A stretch of DNA of 51,281 nt, taken from the NCBI RefSeq assembly GCF_009828585.1, contig NZ_WSRZ01000001.1, forward strand, positions 1 through 51,281, in the 5' to 3' direction. This DNA comes from Shewanella litoralis (GTDB lineage Bacteria; Pseudomonadota; Gammaproteobacteria; Enterobacterales; Shewanellaceae). The position numbers were made by a program, and so were the translations under genes. Positions within the stretch are counted from its first letter, which is position 1. Every line of letters starts with the position of its first letter. Below the pieces are notes generated by a model, which was not told the origin of the DNA, did not search any database, and saw only the letters and a list, made by a program, of their open reading frames with translations. Of this stretch, positions 32,397 to 43,518 are shown one piece after another.

Positions 32397-33137
32397 TTAG
32401 AATAACTCAAGCAGCAAATCTAACCGGTTTATTTCAACATGTGGTAATACAGTTTGCGCTTTTTTATGTCGCTGTTGCATACAAGGATTAAGCCAAACAC
32501 TCTGACATCCTGCCATTTTAGCCCCGGCAATATCTGATAATGGATGATCGCCAATATGCAGCAACTGCGCAGGCTCAATATTCAGCTGTCGACAAGCCAA
32601 GGTAAACATATCGCTGTGTGGTTTCATTTTAACGCCGTGACCGGGGTGCAGTACAAATTGCATCACATCACTTAAACCAATGCGTTTGGCGTCTACATTG
32701 CCATTGGTGATCCCAACTAATGGAAAGTGTTGCCCAAGTTTTTGCAACACCGCCAACACTTCAGGCGCGATAGTAAAGTCACTGCGGTGATGATGAAAGC
32801 AATCCATGCCCAACTGCGCGCCCTGGCTGGCGTCTAATTCTGAATAACCAAAGTGCAATAAGCCCTGATGCAACATGGCATAGCGGGCGGCACTGGTGTC
32901 GTGTGCAAGTTCAGGTCTTAAGGTAAATAAGTGATGTTTGAGCTGTTGCCATTGGCTGCTGCTCCACGCTGACGTGGCCGGATAACTGCGATTGATCAGT
33001 GTAAATAACTGCTCACTTGCCTGGACAACATAAGGAAGATTGTTATAAAGCGTGTCATCTAAATCGAAACTAATGGCTTTAAAAGGTTGTAGGCGTTGAT
33101 ACTGGGTAATAGAAGCGGCTGGTTGTTGATATGTCAT
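32397..33137 (-). CDS. HAD-family phosphatase, YigB-like
   Basis: A 246-residue haloacid dehalogenase hydrolase: nucleophile motif ISFDLDDTLYNN, motif II VGITNGN, Lys in VKMKPHSDMF, and motif IV HIGDHPLSDIAGAKMAG. In E. coli yigB follows xerC in this cluster, and it dephosphorylates the riboflavin precursor 5-amino-6-ribitylaminouracil phosphate. The start overlaps the xerC stop (TAATG). Substrate is inferred from context. Confidence 0.87.
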   Translation of the reverse strand: MTYQQPAASITQYQRLQPFKAISFDLDDTLYNNLPYVVQASEQLFTLINRSYPATSAWSSSQWQQLKHHLFTLRPELAHDTSAARYAMLHQGLLHFGYSELDASQGAQLGMDCFHHHRSDFTIAPEVLAVLQKLGQHFPLVGITNGNVDAKRIGLSDVMQFVLHPGHGVKMKPHSDMFTLACRQLNIEPAQLLHIGDHPLSDIAGAKMAGCQSVWLNPCMQQRHKKAQTVLPHVEINRLDLLLELF

Positions 33138-34036
33138 TATTTTCCCCTATCTTTTTTCGCTCTTGGATGTGCGCCGTCATACACTTTTGCAAGGTGTTGA
33201 AAGTCTAAACTGGTATAAATTTGCGTGGTCGACAAATTGGCGTGTCCGAGTAATTCTTGCACAGCACGTAAATCTTGGCTTGATTCAAGCATATGAGTTG
33301 CAAACGAATGGCGCAACTTATGCGGATGAACTTTTACTGACATAGCCTGCTCTTGTCCCCATTTGTTCATCCGCGCCTGAATACTCCGATGTGACAAACG
33401 TTTGCCTTGAGTGCTTATAAACAGGGCGTCTCCAGCCTCAGCATGCGGCAATTGCTCACGACAACTGAGCCAGAGTTTAATTGCCGATAGCGCCATTTTA
33501 CCTATCGGCACAATGCGTTGTTTACTGCCTTTACCCATCACTTTCACTTCAGCTTGGTCAAACTGAATATCTGCACAATCTAGGCTAGCAAGTTCAGCTA
33601 AACGTAAACCACTTGAGTAAAACAGTTCCATCATGGCTTTATCGCGCAGGCTCAAAGGATCTGTACCATCAATGGACAGCAAATGGTTCACCGCATCGAC
33701 ATCCATATTTTTAGGCAGCGGTTTGTTTTGCTTAGGTGCACTAAGTGTATGGGCAGGGTTAACTTTTACCGCATCTTCATGGAGTAAAAAGTCGAAAAAC
33801 TGTTTAAGAGCTGATAAACATAAAGACAAAGAGCGAGGACTTAAGCCTTTACGATGCAAGCCTGCGATAACAGATTGTAACTGCTCACGTGACACGCTAA
33901 TCAACGACTGGTTTTCAGCTAATTGGCTCTCGACACGGCGTAATTCAAATAAGTAATTACGTACTGTATATGCCGACAACTGCCGCTCTGAAGTCAAATA
34001 TTGGCTAAATATCGCCTGCCAGTCTGTTTGCTTCAT
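33137..34036 (-). CDS. xerC: Site-specific tyrosine recombinase XerC
   Basis: A 299-residue tyrosine recombinase that with XerD resolves chromosome dimers at dif. It has the N-terminal SAM-like core-binding domain ([16 protein letters not shown]) and catalytic Arg ([12 protein letters not shown]), Lys (GKGSKQR), HxLR as [12 protein letters not shown], His ([13 protein letters not shown]) and Tyr (YTSLDFQHL). The ATG at 34036 has GAGGAG 7 bases upstream; the longer frame from a TTG at 34051 starts on that ribosome site, so I reject it. Confidence 0.95.
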   Translation of the reverse strand: MKQTDWQAIFSQYLTSERQLSAYTVRNYLFELRRVESQLAENQSLISVSREQLQSVIAGLHRKGLSPRSLSLCLSALKQFFDFLLHEDAVKVNPAHTLSAPKQNKPLPKNMDVDAVNHLLSIDGTDPLSLRDKAMMELFYSSGLRLAELASLDCADIQFDQAEVKVMGKGSKQRIVPIGKMALSAIKLWLSCREQLPHAEAGDALFISTQGKRLSHRSIQARMNKWGQEQAMSVKVHPHKLRHSFATHMLESSQDLRAVQELLGHANLSTTQIYTSLDFQHLAKVYDGAHPRAKKDRGK

Positions 34037-34051
34037 GGGGCGGCTCCTCAA

Positions 34052-34792
34052 TTATAATTGCGGTAAGATATGGTCTAGCAGATGGCGTAACTGACTAAAC
34101 AATAATGAGTCCATGTCTGGATGAAAATGAGTCGGGTCTTTACTGGCAATGGCAAAAATCACCTGACCATTGTTATCAGACAACTTAGTGAGCGCCACAG
34201 AGCCTACTTCACTGCCAAATAAACGTGATGATTCAGACTGAGTCAAGCGACCAAAATAGTAACCACTTTGCAGACGATGACGCCAAATATTGGCTAGTTC
34301 ACTGTCAATATCATGCACGGTAATCAACCTGACATGGCTAAAACCAAACTCACCTTTTAATCCTTCAGACAAGGCTTGGCGCAGATCGCCTAAGTCGTTG
34401 CTGGCCAGCAACTTAAAAGATAACTCATTATTAAAGTTAAATATTCTCTCGTTGTGTGTGGCGATTTTCATCAGCGAGGTAATTTCTTCTTCAAGTTCAC
34501 TGACGCGTTGACGCAGTAATTCTTGACGACGCTCAACCAACGACACCGCGCCGCGCTCTGCATGGGGTAACCGCATTGCGACTAACAATTCAGGGTAGCG
34601 GTTAAAAAAGTCAGGATTATCTAATAAATACTCACGTATCAATACTTCGTCAAAAGGAAGCTGTTGTATATTAGTAAGCATTTCTGCGCCTAAATCATGG
34701 CCGATAGCATTAATATCTTTCGCGTTGGCACTGCTTACGCTGTCAACATTAATGTCATCTTTGGTTACGGCTTCTGAGGTAATATCACTCAT
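34052..34792 (-). CDS. DUF484 family protein
   Basis: A 246-residue protein of the DUF484 family, always found between dapF and xerC in many gammaproteobacteria. The N-terminus is acidic and variable. The family starts around [20 protein letters not shown], followed by a coiled-coil ([19 protein letters not shown]) and a GAF-like domain (about 120-245). No biochemical function is established. The start overlaps the dapF stop (ATGA). Confidence 0.9.
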   Translation of the reverse strand: MSDITSEAVTKDDINVDSVSSANAKDINAIGHDLGAEMLTNIQQLPFDEVLIREYLLDNPDFFNRYPELLVAMRLPHAERGAVSLVERRQELLRQRVSELEEEITSLMKIATHNERIFNFNNELSFKLLASNDLGDLRQALSEGLKGEFGFSHVRLITVHDIDSELANIWRHRLQSGYYFGRLTQSESSRLFGSEVGSVALTKLSDNNGQVIFAIASKDPTHFHPDMDSLLFSQLRHLLDHILPQL

Positions 34793-35616
34793 AGTTGAAT
34801 ATGTCCATCGTATACGTGTTCAGCGGGGCCAGTCATCCATAACGGCTTGCCCTCACCTTCCCAATTTATCACTAAACTACCACCGGGTAGGTCTACTCTA
34901 ACCTGTTTATCGAGTTTATCTTGTAATTGACCGACAGCGGCCGCAGCGCAAGCGCCTGTGCCACAGGCTAAGGTTTCTGCAGCACCACGCTCATATACGC
35001 GTAATTTAATATGGCTAGGCGTGACTATTTGCATAAAGCCCACATTGACGCCTTTTGGAAAACGTTCATGACGAGTCAAACTGCGGCCAATTTCGTCAAC
35101 ATTGACTGCATCGACATCTTCTACTTCAATGACACAATGAGGATTACCCATGGAGATTGCGCCACATAAATACGTTTGCATTGGCGTTTGCAACAAATAG
35201 GTTTTTTCACTTCTTTTGGCTTTAAACGGTATCTGGCTCGGCTCAGTGACCGGCACGCCCATATTGACGGTGATATGACCATCTCGTTCAATACGTAGGG
35301 TAATTTTGCCCGAGCTGGTACTCACGCGAATTTTATTCTTTTGGGTTAAGCCTTTATTTCGTACAAATCGAGCAAAGCAGCGGGCACCGTTGCCACACTG
35401 CTCAACTTCACTGCCGTCGGCATTAAAAATACGATAATGAAAATCGAGATCCGGATCATAAGGTGGCTCAACCAATAATAATTGATCAAAACCAATCCCA
35501 AAATTTCGATCGGCAAGACGTCGAATTTGCTCAGGCGAAAAAAACACGTTTTGTGTTACGCCATCAACGACCATAAAGTCGTTACCTAGCCCATGCATTT
35601 TGGTGAAATGGATCAC
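34789..35616 (-). CDS. dapF: Diaminopimelate epimerase
   Basis: A 275-residue enzyme converting LL- to meso-diaminopimelate for lysine and peptidoglycan. The two catalytic Cys lie in [12 protein letters not shown] and ACGTGACAAAA. The start is GTG at 35616, giving [19 protein letters not shown], with AAGGA 7 bases upstream; E. coli DapF (274) starts equivalently. A longer frame to 35685 adds unrelated residues. It follows lysA by 41 bases. Confidence 0.95.
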   Translation of the reverse strand: MIHFTKMHGLGNDFMVVDGVTQNVFFSPEQIRRLADRNFGIGFDQLLLVEPPYDPDLDFHYRIFNADGSEVEQCGNGARCFARFVRNKGLTQKNKIRVSTSSGKITLRIERDGHITVNMGVPVTEPSQIPFKAKRSEKTYLLQTPMQTYLCGAISMGNPHCVIEVEDVDAVNVDEIGRSLTRHERFPKGVNVGFMQIVTPSHIKLRVYERGAAETLACGTGACAAAAVGQLQDKLDKQVRVDLPGGSLVINWEGEGKPLWMTGPAEHVYDGHIQL

Positions 35617-35657
35617 GAAAGTTTCCTTATAAAACGTTATACCGACGATTATTTGAT

Positions 35658-36902
35658 TTACGGTAACAGGTGTTCGCCCTGCCAAAGTTGCTCTAAGGTT
35701 TCACGCTGACGCACCACCACATCTTTAGCACCATCAACCATAATTTCGGCCACTCGTGGGCGTGAATTATAATTCGATGACATCGCAAAACCATAAGCAC
35801 CACTTGAACGAACGGCGAGTAAATCACCCGTTTTTAGCGCTAACTGCCTGTCTTTACCTAAAAAGTCACCGGTTTCACATACTGGGCCTACAATATCATA
35901 AGCAAACTTGTCTGCATCTGTTTGTTGTACAGGAATAATATTTTGCCAGGCACTGTATAACGATGGACGGATAAGATCGTTCATAGCGCCGTCGACTATC
36001 GCAAAACGTTTGTCGCTGTTTTCTTTCAAATACAGTACTTGGGTAACAAAAATACCCGCGTTAGCAGCAATCGCACGTCCAGGCTCAAAAATTAATTTAA
36101 GTGGACGACCATCTAAACGCTCTAGCAAAGCTGCAGCATAAGCATCTGGATGTGGAGGTGTTTCGCCGTTATAGGTCACACCTAAGCCGCCACCAACGTC
36201 AAAGTGTTCAATCACAATACCTTGGCTCGCTAAACGGTCAATTAACGCCAGCATACGATCCATGGCGTCTAAAAATGGCTTAAGCTCAGTTAACTGTGAA
36301 CCAATATGACAATCGACCCCTTTTACCTGCAAATGCGCTAGCGATGCAGCACGGGCAAACACGGTTTCAGCTTCTTCCATCGCGATACCGAATTTGTTTT
36401 CTTTAAGCCCCGTTGAAATATAAGGATGCGTGCCAGCATCAACGTCTGGGTTGATGCGCAGTGATACCGGCGCGACTTTACCTAAGCGGCCAGCAACGGC
36501 ATTAAGCTGTTCAAGTTCAGCGCTAGACTCAACATTAAAACAATAAATGCCCAGTTGCAGTGCTTGTTCCATTTCGGCAACTGTTTTACCCACACCAGAA
36601 AACACCACTTTTTTAGGATCGCCGCCAGCCTGCAATACGCGAGACAACTCACCACCAGAAACAATATCAAAGCCACTGCCTAAACGTGCGAGCACATTGA
36701 GTACCGCTAAATTTGAATTAGCCTTGACTGCGTAACAAATAAGATGAGGATGATCAGCTACGGCATTATTAAATGCATGCCAATGGCGCTCTAACGTGGC
36801 ACGAGAGTATATATACAACGGGGTGCCATGTTTCTTTGCTAGCTGTGCTACATCGCATTCTTCGGCGAATAAAGCATCATTTTGATATGAAAAGTAATCC
36901 AA
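35658..36902 (-). CDS. lysA: Diaminopimelate decarboxylase
   Basis: A 414-residue PLP enzyme making lysine from meso-diaminopimelate. Motifs: PLP lysine in [37 protein letters not shown], and [11 protein letters not shown] with the subunit-crossing Cys. It is the third gene of lptM-lysA-dapF-DUF484-xerC-yigB, with dapF using its product precursor. The adjoining steps (epimerase and decarboxylase) are thus encoded together. Confidence 0.96.
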   Translation of the reverse strand: MDYFSYQNDALFAEECDVAQLAKKHGTPLYIYSRATLERHWHAFNNAVADHPHLICYAVKANSNLAVLNVLARLGSGFDIVSGGELSRVLQAGGDPKKVVFSGVGKTVAEMEQALQLGIYCFNVESSAELEQLNAVAGRLGKVAPVSLRINPDVDAGTHPYISTGLKENKFGIAMEEAETVFARAASLAHLQVKGVDCHIGSQLTELKPFLDAMDRMLALIDRLASQGIVIEHFDVGGGLGVTYNGETPPHPDAYAAALLERLDGRPLKLIFEPGRAIAANAGIFVTQVLYLKENSDKRFAIVDGAMNDLIRPSLYSAWQNIIPVQQTDADKFAYDIVGPVCETGDFLGKDRQLALKTGDLLAVRSSGAYGFAMSSNYNSRPRVAEIMVDGAKDVVVRQRETLEQLWQGEHLLP

Positions 36903-36922
36903 AATGCAGGTCCTTATAAAAG

Positions 36923-37117
36923 CTATTCTTGTTGTGAAATTGAGGGTTGTGGTTCAGTCGTTTCTGCTTTATTGGGCACATTGGTGCTTACGGGTTGCGA
37001 AGCAACTTTGTTGGCCACAGGCTCTGGTGTTTTGTATAAAACCCCTTTTTGGCCACATGCGGTTACGAATAGGCTAGCAAGCATAATAAATAAAAGCAGT
37101 CTCATTTTTCTCAACAT
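36923..37117 (-). CDS. lptM: Small lipoprotein LptM (YifL)
   Basis: A 64-residue lipoprotein with lipobox VTAC (Cys21) followed by GQKGVLYKTPE, the conserved CGQKGxLY start of LptM. LptM helps the LptD/LptE outer-membrane LPS translocon to assemble. The tail is Pro/Thr/Gln-rich. An ATG at 37105 (MRLLLF) is a possible alternative start, with GAG just upstream. It lies 20 bases before lysA, as in E. coli, and diverges from cyaY. Confidence 0.85.
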   Translation of the reverse strand: MLRKMRLLLFIMLASLFVTACGQKGVLYKTPEPVANKVASQPVSTNVPNKAETTEPQPSISQQE

Positions 37118-37184
37118 CTGTGCATCTAGTGAATAATGGTCTTATAATCGCATTCATAACGCAGAAAGCAAAGGATAGAAATGC

Positions 37185-37520
37185 ATGGCTATGACAGATA
37201 CTGAGTTTCATCGATTAGCAGATGAAATGTTTGGCGAGATTGACAACGCGGTTGAACGAGCAATTGACGACCAAGATGCCGATGTCGATATTGATGCGAG
37301 CGGTAACGTATTGCAATTGGCTTTTGAAGATGGCTCACAGATTGTCATTAACAAACAAGAACCGCTTCATGAAATTTGGATTGCGACAAAGTTTGGTGGT
37401 TTCCATTTCAATTACACTGATGGCAAATGGCTAGACACCCGTAACAGCTTAGAGTTTATGCCTTTTGTGATTGATTCTATCAAAAAGCAGAGTGGGATTG
37501 AGTTAGATATTCAGCCTTAA
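37185..37520 (+). CDS. cyaY: Frataxin homologue CyaY
   Basis: A 111-residue frataxin-fold protein that binds iron and regulates IscS-dependent iron-sulfur assembly. The acidic first helix ([28 protein letters not shown]) and the conserved [14 protein letters not shown]-like segment ([17 protein letters not shown]) with GGFHFNY are clear. AAGGA lies 9 bases before the ATG at 37185; the next in-frame ATG (37191) is too far from it. It converges on cyaA. Confidence 0.95.
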   Translation: MAMTDTEFHRLADEMFGEIDNAVERAIDDQDADVDIDASGNVLQLAFEDGSQIVINKQEPLHEIWIATKFGGFHFNYTDGKWLDTRNSLEFMPFVIDSIKKQSGIELDIQP

Positions 37521-37527
37521 AAGCAAC

Positions 37528-37565
37528 ATTATGGGCTTAGTATTTAGTAATACTAAGCCCATAAT
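37528..37565. terminator. Bidirectional terminator between cyaY and cyaA
   Basis: A perfect 17-base stem (attatgggcttagtatt and its complement) around a tagt loop, between the 3' ends of the convergent genes. Confidence 0.9.
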
Positions 37566-37601
37566 TTTCATCATCACTTGCGGCTATTGCGCCACGTAAA
37601 C

Positions 37602-40064
37602 CTAAAATGCTGAACCCATTTCGTCATCAGACAATCCAAATGGCAATACCTTAAGCTCACCATCTACACGAGTTAGCTTAAAAAACTGCGGCATATTAAA
37701 AACCGGTAAGCGCTGTTTTTTCTCGTTAAATACATATAAGTGACTTTCCTTACCGACAAACTCTTTCATACTGGTATGTTGATATTGCAGTTGAGTGAGC
37801 TGGTTGTTTTCATCAACAACAAACACATCGAGTATGTCATTACGTTCACGCAAAAAATATTGCTTGGCGCCTGTGGCAACAAATTGCTGAATAACCGAGG
37901 GGACACTGGCGTAAGGATCATCAATGAGCTCAGGCCTTGCCAAGACTAAGTTTTCAACCAGATCTTTTTTGACTGCGGTATCAATTTTACGATACATCAT
38001 CCCCAACGAATTAAAGTACATTCCGTATCTGTGTTCACCTATGGTAATTTGATGCATTAACGTACTGGTTTGACTTACCTTTTTCATTAATCCATAACAA
38101 CGCAACAATAACACTTTAAGTTGGTTAAAAATCGGCTGTTTTAACTTTGCAGAGCAACTCACCACAGACAAATCAACTTTATCATCGGAGCGCTTTAGGC
38201 CTAAAACCACAAAAGAGATCGCTTCTAATAAAGCCGTTTCACCATTAAAACGGTGACTTTGCCATTCACCCCAGCTGTTTAAACACACCACAGCAACAGA
38301 CGATATCATGTTGGTTTTATCGCGCCCAAATGACAACACATTCAAATCGATGTAGTCGAACATCAATTCTTGCCCCTGCCATTTCACGGTTGGGTCATCA
38401 TCAACATTCACCACAAATATAATTTTTTGATAAAACCACGGCTCGCATAAATGTCGTTTAGATACCACTGGAACATTATGCAACAAAGGAAGCAGTTTAC
38501 GACTCAACAAAGCTAACTTCTCTGCTCTGCGAGGACCTCTGCCGACCTGAGCCCATTGGGTTTCTGCTGTTGCAAGCCCATTCATTGCAGACCAAGCCAC
38601 TAGGCTGCAAATATTGTCAGCCGCATGGATCACCTGATTAGCATTAGCGCCCATAAAAGACGCTTTAGCATCAATTAACAATTCTGCACTTTGGGTTTGA
38701 ACTTGACGATATAAGTAAAAACGCGATGCAGCCTCGCAATAACGCACCACCAACACCTTCTCTGCGGTCGATAAACTCCATAACCGATTAAGCGGCTGCA
38801 AAATATGGTCATCATCGCTAAAAGATGAGTGTAATTTTCGTGCCAGTAAGCCAAGCTCTTCAACCCGCATACGGTCGCTTAATGCTTGCTTAGAGGCAAA
38901 CTGCAACAGGTTTTTATAACTGGTTAATAATAATTCGTTTAATTGCTGGTTAAACCATTTTAATTGTCCTGAATGCCAATACGGACTGCTATCTAAGGTA
39001 GCAATAAGATCAGGGCTCCAGCCCCATTGTTCCACTAAATGGCGCATTTTATTACTACGCCAATCATGTTTGTTCGCGGATGACGGCTGTGACAGCATCA
39101 CTCCAGATTTGAGATAAAAACAACGTCTCACAATCTCTAAACGATTATCATCCTCCTGGGTCTGTAGATAACGTTCAATGCGATTATAAAGCAATAAGTA
39201 GGCATCGTTATCTGAGCTAAAGTTTTGCTGCTCGCACAATCGCCAAAGCTGTTGAGTAATGAGAGTGGTGTTAGGGTATTCTGACGCGTAGGTTTCTAAT
39301 AACAAAACCTTTAATAATGCTTTATGTGGTTTATTTAAGCCTTTGTACAACTGCCACAACGATGCACCAAAATACTCTGCCGCTGGGAGTGAGTTAATGT
39401 CGCCTAAATATAGCAAGTGCGGATATTGCTCAGTCAGCTGTTGAGTCGCACTTGGCCACCATGCAACGGTTTTACCTGCTAAACAAATATGTGAACGATA
39501 AAACTCTTCAAGTAATAACCAATGCTGACTGGTGCCACTGTGCTCTACCCCTAATGATTGGCTGCTTTCAAATGCACTAGTGTCACGAAATTGCATCGGA
39601 TGAACAAGGTAAAAATTGACCTCAAAGTCAAAACCAGCAAACCAGTCTGTCAGCAATTTATTTTTGTCATTAAGTAGAGTCAGGTCGGCAATAGTGAGGT
39701 GGCTTTTATACACAAGCCACACATCAACATCGCTCTTAGGGTTTTGGCCAAAACTGGCCGAACTGCCCATGGCGTAAACACCTTCAAAAGCGTGTGACTG
39801 TAATTTAAAGTCTTGAGGAACTGCTAAAGACATCGTATTACAGGCATCAATCATCTGTTTAGAAAAAGAAAAAAAATCAATACCGCAGGGCGTTTTAGCA
39901 TTAAGGCTGCCGGGTAAATCAGGGTGATTAACTTGTAACATTAACGGAATAAGCTGGAACAATGTTTGCTGTATTGGAGACAACACATTGAGCATTCGAG
40001 CTACTCGAATCGCATTCAATTGCTGTGCTAAGTCCTGTTGATGACATGCTGTGACGATAGCCAA
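37602..40064 (-). CDS. cyaA: Class I adenylate cyclase CyaA
   Basis: An 820-residue enterobacterial-type adenylate cyclase. The catalytic nucleotidyltransferase motif is GSSASFGQNPKSDVDVW near residue 110, with the two Asp that bind metal. The C-terminal half is the regulatory domain acted on by the PTS. cAMP made here activates CRP, the main anaerobic regulator in Shewanella, and thus perhaps the frd operon in this window. It is followed by a terminator and diverges from hemC, as in many gammaproteobacteria. Confidence 0.95.
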   Translation of the reverse strand: MAIVTACHQQDLAQQLNAIRVARMLNVLSPIQQTLFQLIPLMLQVNHPDLPGSLNAKTPCGIDFFSFSKQMIDACNTMSLAVPQDFKLQSHAFEGVYAMGSSASFGQNPKSDVDVWLVYKSHLTIADLTLLNDKNKLLTDWFAGFDFEVNFYLVHPMQFRDTSAFESSQSLGVEHSGTSQHWLLLEEFYRSHICLAGKTVAWWPSATQQLTEQYPHLLYLGDINSLPAAEYFGASLWQLYKGLNKPHKALLKVLLLETYASEYPNTTLITQQLWRLCEQQNFSSDNDAYLLLYNRIERYLQTQEDDNRLEIVRRCFYLKSGVMLSQPSSANKHDWRSNKMRHLVEQWGWSPDLIATLDSSPYWHSGQLKWFNQQLNELLLTSYKNLLQFASKQALSDRMRVEELGLLARKLHSSFSDDDHILQPLNRLWSLSTAEKVLVVRYCEAASRFYLYRQVQTQSAELLIDAKASFMGANANQVIHAADNICSLVAWSAMNGLATAETQWAQVGRGPRRAEKLALLSRKLLPLLHNVPVVSKRHLCEPWFYQKIIFVVNVDDDPTVKWQGQELMFDYIDLNVLSFGRDKTNMISSVAVVCLNSWGEWQSHRFNGETALLEAISFVVLGLKRSDDKVDLSVVSCSAKLKQPIFNQLKVLLLRCYGLMKKVSQTSTLMHQITIGEHRYGMYFNSLGMMYRKIDTAVKKDLVENLVLARPELIDDPYASVPSVIQQFVATGAKQYFLRERNDILDVFVVDENNQLTQLQYQHTSMKEFVGKESHLYVFNEKKQRLPVFNMPQFFKLTRVDGELKVLPFGLSDDEMGSAF

Positions 40065-40518
40065 AGCTTACTTCCTTATATCTTTATACGCTAGATGTCT
40101 GCCCAATCAACCCGAAGATGCACGATTTCAGCAAGAATTGACACACGTTTAGGCAAGGCATTGATTGCGGGCAATGGTTATTCCCTTTTCAACATCAGCT
40201 AAATTAACAAAAGCCGCAGCATAAAAGCGTGTAAAACTTGCCCTTTGGGAGTTTCACCGTGTTTCCACTACGCTGCAAAGTAACAATTCTGATTTTAATA
40301 ATTAGAATTTATCACTAACCACAGCAGATTGAATATCACAATTTTACAAAAAGTGTGATCATTGTAGCGTTAAGTGTCAGTTTGTCTTGTGCTAAATGCA
40401 TGTAAACAAGGCCAATAAGCGCTACAGACTTCAAACAATTAGCATCGATTTGTTACATCAAAGCGTGGGCAATGATAGCATTAGCTTAACTAAGGCTATC
40501 TGACTTGGATCTACTACT
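40065..40518. promoter_or_regulatory. Divergent cyaA-hemC intergenic region
   Basis: 454 bases without a gene. It must hold promoters for cyaA (minus) and hemC (plus). I see an everted pair tcaca (40336-40340) and tgtga (40354-40358), which is not a proper CRP site, and weak dyads (aattct/agaatt near 40290-40313). No promoter is clear enough to place. A TTACTT-AAGG-type ribosome site (GGAAG) precedes cyaA. Confidence 0.4.
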
Positions 40519-41448
40519 ATGTCTGAAAATGTAATTCGTATTGCAACACGTAAAAGTCCACTGGCTATGTGGCAAGCTGAATTTGTGCAAGCTGAGCTAG
40601 AACGCATTCACCCTGGCTTACGGGTTGAGCTACTACCAATGAGTACAAAAGGCGATGTTATTTTAGATACGCCATTGGCTAAAGTGGGTGGCAAAGGCTT
40701 ATTTGTCAAAGAACTTGAAGTCGCGATGCTAGAAAACCGTGCCGATATTGCGGTGCATTCGATGAAAGATGTGCCGGTAGACTTCCCAGACGGTTTGGGT
40801 CTGCAAGTGATTTGTGAACGCGAAGACCCTCGCGATGCATTTGTGTCAAATAGCTACAAAGCGATCAGCGAATTACCCCAAGGTGCTGTAGTCGGAACAT
40901 CAAGCTTGCGTCGTCAATGTCAAATTCGTGCTGCACGCCCAGATTTAGTCATTAAAGACTTACGTGGCAATGTGGGTACGCGTTTAGCCAAGCTCGACAG
41001 CGGTGATTATGATGCCATTATTCTTGCTGCTGCAGGGCTTATTCGTTTAAAACTCAACGACCGTATAGCGAGCTTTATTTCTGCTGAAGAATCATTACCA
41101 GCAAATGGTCAGGGTGCAGTCGGTATTGAATGTCGTACAGATGATGAGCGCGTTAAAGCGCTATTAGCCCCACTAGAACACTTAGAAACACGCTACCGGG
41201 TACTTGCCGAGCGTGCGATGAATACCCGCTTAGAAGGCGGATGTCAGGTACCTATTGGTGCTTTTGCTGAAATTGAAGGTGACAAGTTAACCCTACGCGG
41301 TTTAGTGGGTAACCCTGATGGCAGCCAAATTATTACGGGCACAGTGTCGGGTGTTAAAACTGATGCAGTCAGTTTAGGCCAGGCTTTGGCAGATGACTTA
41401 TTAAGTCGCGGCGCTAAAACCATTTTAGATGCGGTTTATGCCAGCTAA
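40519..41448 (+). CDS. hemC: Porphobilinogen deaminase HemC
   Basis: A 309-residue hydroxymethylbilane synthase. The dipyrromethane cofactor Cys242 is in [11 protein letters not shown]. Other conserved blocks: [43 protein letters not shown] and [10 protein letters not shown]. It works after HemB (11 kb) in haem synthesis; Shewanella needs much haem for its c-type cytochromes. Start of the hemCDXY operon. Confidence 0.97.
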   Translation: MSENVIRIATRKSPLAMWQAEFVQAELERIHPGLRVELLPMSTKGDVILDTPLAKVGGKGLFVKELEVAMLENRADIAVHSMKDVPVDFPDGLGLQVICEREDPRDAFVSNSYKAISELPQGAVVGTSSLRRQCQIRAARPDLVIKDLRGNVGTRLAKLDSGDYDAIILAAAGLIRLKLNDRIASFISAEESLPANGQGAVGIECRTDDERVKALLAPLEHLETRYRVLAERAMNTRLEGGCQVPIGAFAEIEGDKLTLRGLVGNPDGSQIITGTVSGVKTDAVSLGQALADDLLSRGAKTILDAVYAS

Positions 41449-41473
41449 TTTTTGCACATCAAGATAACAGACG

Positions 41474-42202
41474 ATGAAAGTCTTGCTAACGCGCCCGCTC
41501 GGGCGCAATCAAGCAATGGAGGAGCAACTCTCGCTTAGCGGTGTTGCTTACTTTGTTACTCCCCTCTTAGCGGTCGTCGAAACCACTGAGCAACTCGACT
41601 CCTCAAGCTTAAAACATACCGATAACTTATTGTTTATTAGCACCAATGCAGTCGATTTTGCCGCACAAAAACTGCAAAAACAGTTTCCACAACATTGTCG
41701 ATATTTTGCTGTTGGCCAAGCGACAGCAGACAGCCTCGCGCAATTTAACATTCATGCTTATACCTCACCCGACACGAGTCAAGACAGCGAAGGGTTATTG
41801 TCTTTACCGCAACTGCAAGATGTCACAAATCAAACCTTCCTGATTGTACGTGGCGTCGGTGGCAGAGAAACATTAGCCGAACAATTAAGCGCTCGCGGTG
41901 CTCATGTTGCCTACTGGCAAGTGTATCAACGTACGACCCCAAATCTTGATGGACATGACATTTGCCAGCAATGGCAATCTTTCGGTATTGATACCATTGT
42001 GGTCACTAGCGGTGAAATATTATCCAACTTAGTCGACCTTGTACCAAAAGAATCATTTGCATGGTTACGCGCATGTCATATCATAGTCCCCAGTAATCGC
42101 GTCGAAATACAAGCAAAAGCAATGGGATTAAGCCATATTACCAATGCAAATGGAGCAAATACTCAAGCAACACTTACGAGCTTGAGCTTAAATTTGTTAT
42201 GA
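41474..42202 (+). CDS. hemD: Uroporphyrinogen-III synthase HemD
   Basis: A 242-residue protein with weak family conservation, as usual: MKVLLTRPLGRNQAMEEQL, FISTNAVDFAAQ, YFAVGQATADSL, FLIVRGVGGRETLAEQL and VVTSGEILSNLVD. It closes hydroxymethylbilane to uroporphyrinogen III. It follows hemC by 25 bases. Confidence 0.93.
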   Translation: MKVLLTRPLGRNQAMEEQLSLSGVAYFVTPLLAVVETTEQLDSSSLKHTDNLLFISTNAVDFAAQKLQKQFPQHCRYFAVGQATADSLAQFNIHAYTSPDTSQDSEGLLSLPQLQDVTNQTFLIVRGVGGRETLAEQLSARGAHVAYWQVYQRTTPNLDGHDICQQWQSFGIDTIVVTSGEILSNLVDLVPKESFAWLRACHIIVPSNRVEIQAKAMGLSHITNANGANTQATLTSLSLNLL

Positions 42203-42276
42203 TATTGTTATGTAGCATCGACATGCATTAATTAATATTGCTTTTATTGGTTGTATTTTGCTTTCAAGGACTGTTC

Positions 42277-43518
42277 ATGGAAAACAATAAAAAAGATCCA
42301 AACTCGCCAGCAACCCAGGACGAAAAAGTCATTTCTCCAGCGCCTAGCCCTGTTGAAAAGCCGGCAGTGGCCAAAAAAGGCAATACTCCTAATTCATCGG
42401 CAACTGACAAAAAAACCAAAAGCGCTCAGAATAACGATACCCAAATGAACAATCAACGTCGTAAAGCCAAAGCCAGCTCGTGGTGGATAAGGCTTGGTGT
42501 ATTATTGAGTTTAGTTATTGCCATTGCAGCTATCGCGGCTTGTTATTGGATTTATCTGCAACTCGATAAACAAGACAGTGATCAAGTTCAGTTAGAACAA
42601 ACAATTACTGAACAAGCTAAGCAAAATCAATCATTGAAGTATGAAGTACAGCAAGTTGAGATGACAAGTAATAAGCGGTTCTCGACATTAGAGCAGCAAC
42701 AACTCAATGACACTAAAGCCTATGCTAAGCTTGCTGAACTTCAGCAATCAAATAAATTATTACAAGAGCGTGTTAATGTTATCGCTCAGCGCAGTCCCAA
42801 CCATTGGATGGCCTCAGAAGCTGAATACCTAGTGCGCATGGCGGGCAGAAAATTATGGTTAGAAAACGACCCGCAAACTGCAATGGGTCTATTACAGTCT
42901 GCAGATGAACGCATTAGTGCCATGAAAGACCCAGCGTTGACGGTCTTACGTAAAGCCCTTGCCGATGACATTAACAAAGTAAAATCATTAAAAACCACCG
43001 ACATTACCAATACTATTTTCGACTTAGACACTGTAATCAATGGCTTAACGTTACTGCCGTTAAACCGAGTTGATGAAAACTTCCAAGAAAATTCAGACAC
43101 CCAGCCAATGACAGATTCAATAGACGATTGGCAACAAAACCTTGCACGAACTTGGCATGACTTAACGGACGGCTTTGTTACTATCCGTAAACGGACCACA
43201 GATTTAGAGCCACTTTTATCACCTGAACAACAGTGGTATTTAGTTGAAAACATCCGTAATAAATTACTTCAAGCCCAACTGTCTTTGTATCGATTTGACC
43301 AGGTTAATTATCAGCAATCTATTGCATTAGCAGACAAATGGTTACAGCAATATTTTGATTTAACAGATACAAAAACCAAAGAAACAGTTGAAGCGTTAGA
43401 TAAGCTTGCAAGAGTAAAGGTTGAAAAAATCACCCTGAACAAATTCCAAGCATCACCGCTACTTCAACAGCTAGTTACCTATGGTGAAATCATGCCAGCG
43501 GAGGAACTTGCACAATGA
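42277..43518 (+). CDS. hemX: HemX family membrane protein
   Basis: A 413-residue protein with a Lys/Pro/Ser-rich cytoplasmic N-terminus (1-67), one membrane helix (about 70-92, IRLGVLLSLVIAIAAIAACYW) and a periplasmic coiled-coil and helical domain. It is commonly annotated as a uroporphyrinogen-III C-methyltransferase but has no methyltransferase motifs. The ATG at 42277 has AAGGA 6 bases upstream; the ORF extends upstream to 42238 without support. Its stop overlaps hemY (ATGA). Confidence 0.92.
   Translation: MENNKKDPNSPATQDEKVISPAPSPVEKPAVAKKGNTPNSSATDKKTKSAQNNDTQMNNQRRKAKASSWWIRLGVLLSLVIAIAAIAACYWIYLQLDKQDSDQVQLEQTITEQAKQNQSLKYEVQQVEMTSNKRFSTLEQQQLNDTKAYAKLAELQQSNKLLQERVNVIAQRSPNHWMASEAEYLVRMAGRKLWLENDPQTAMGLLQSADERISAMKDPALTVLRKALADDINKVKSLKTTDITNTIFDLDTVINGLTLLPLNRVDENFQENSDTQPMTDSIDDWQQNLARTWHDLTDGFVTIRKRTTDLEPLLSPEQQWYLVENIRNKLLQAQLSLYRFDQVNYQQSIALADKWLQQYFDLTDTKTKETVEALDKLARVKVEKITLNKFQASPLLQQLVTYGEIMPAEELAQ

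Noticed and set aside
40336-40358. CRP site between cyaA and hemC
   Set aside because: The tcaca and tgtga words are everted and 13 bases apart, which is not the CRP layout.
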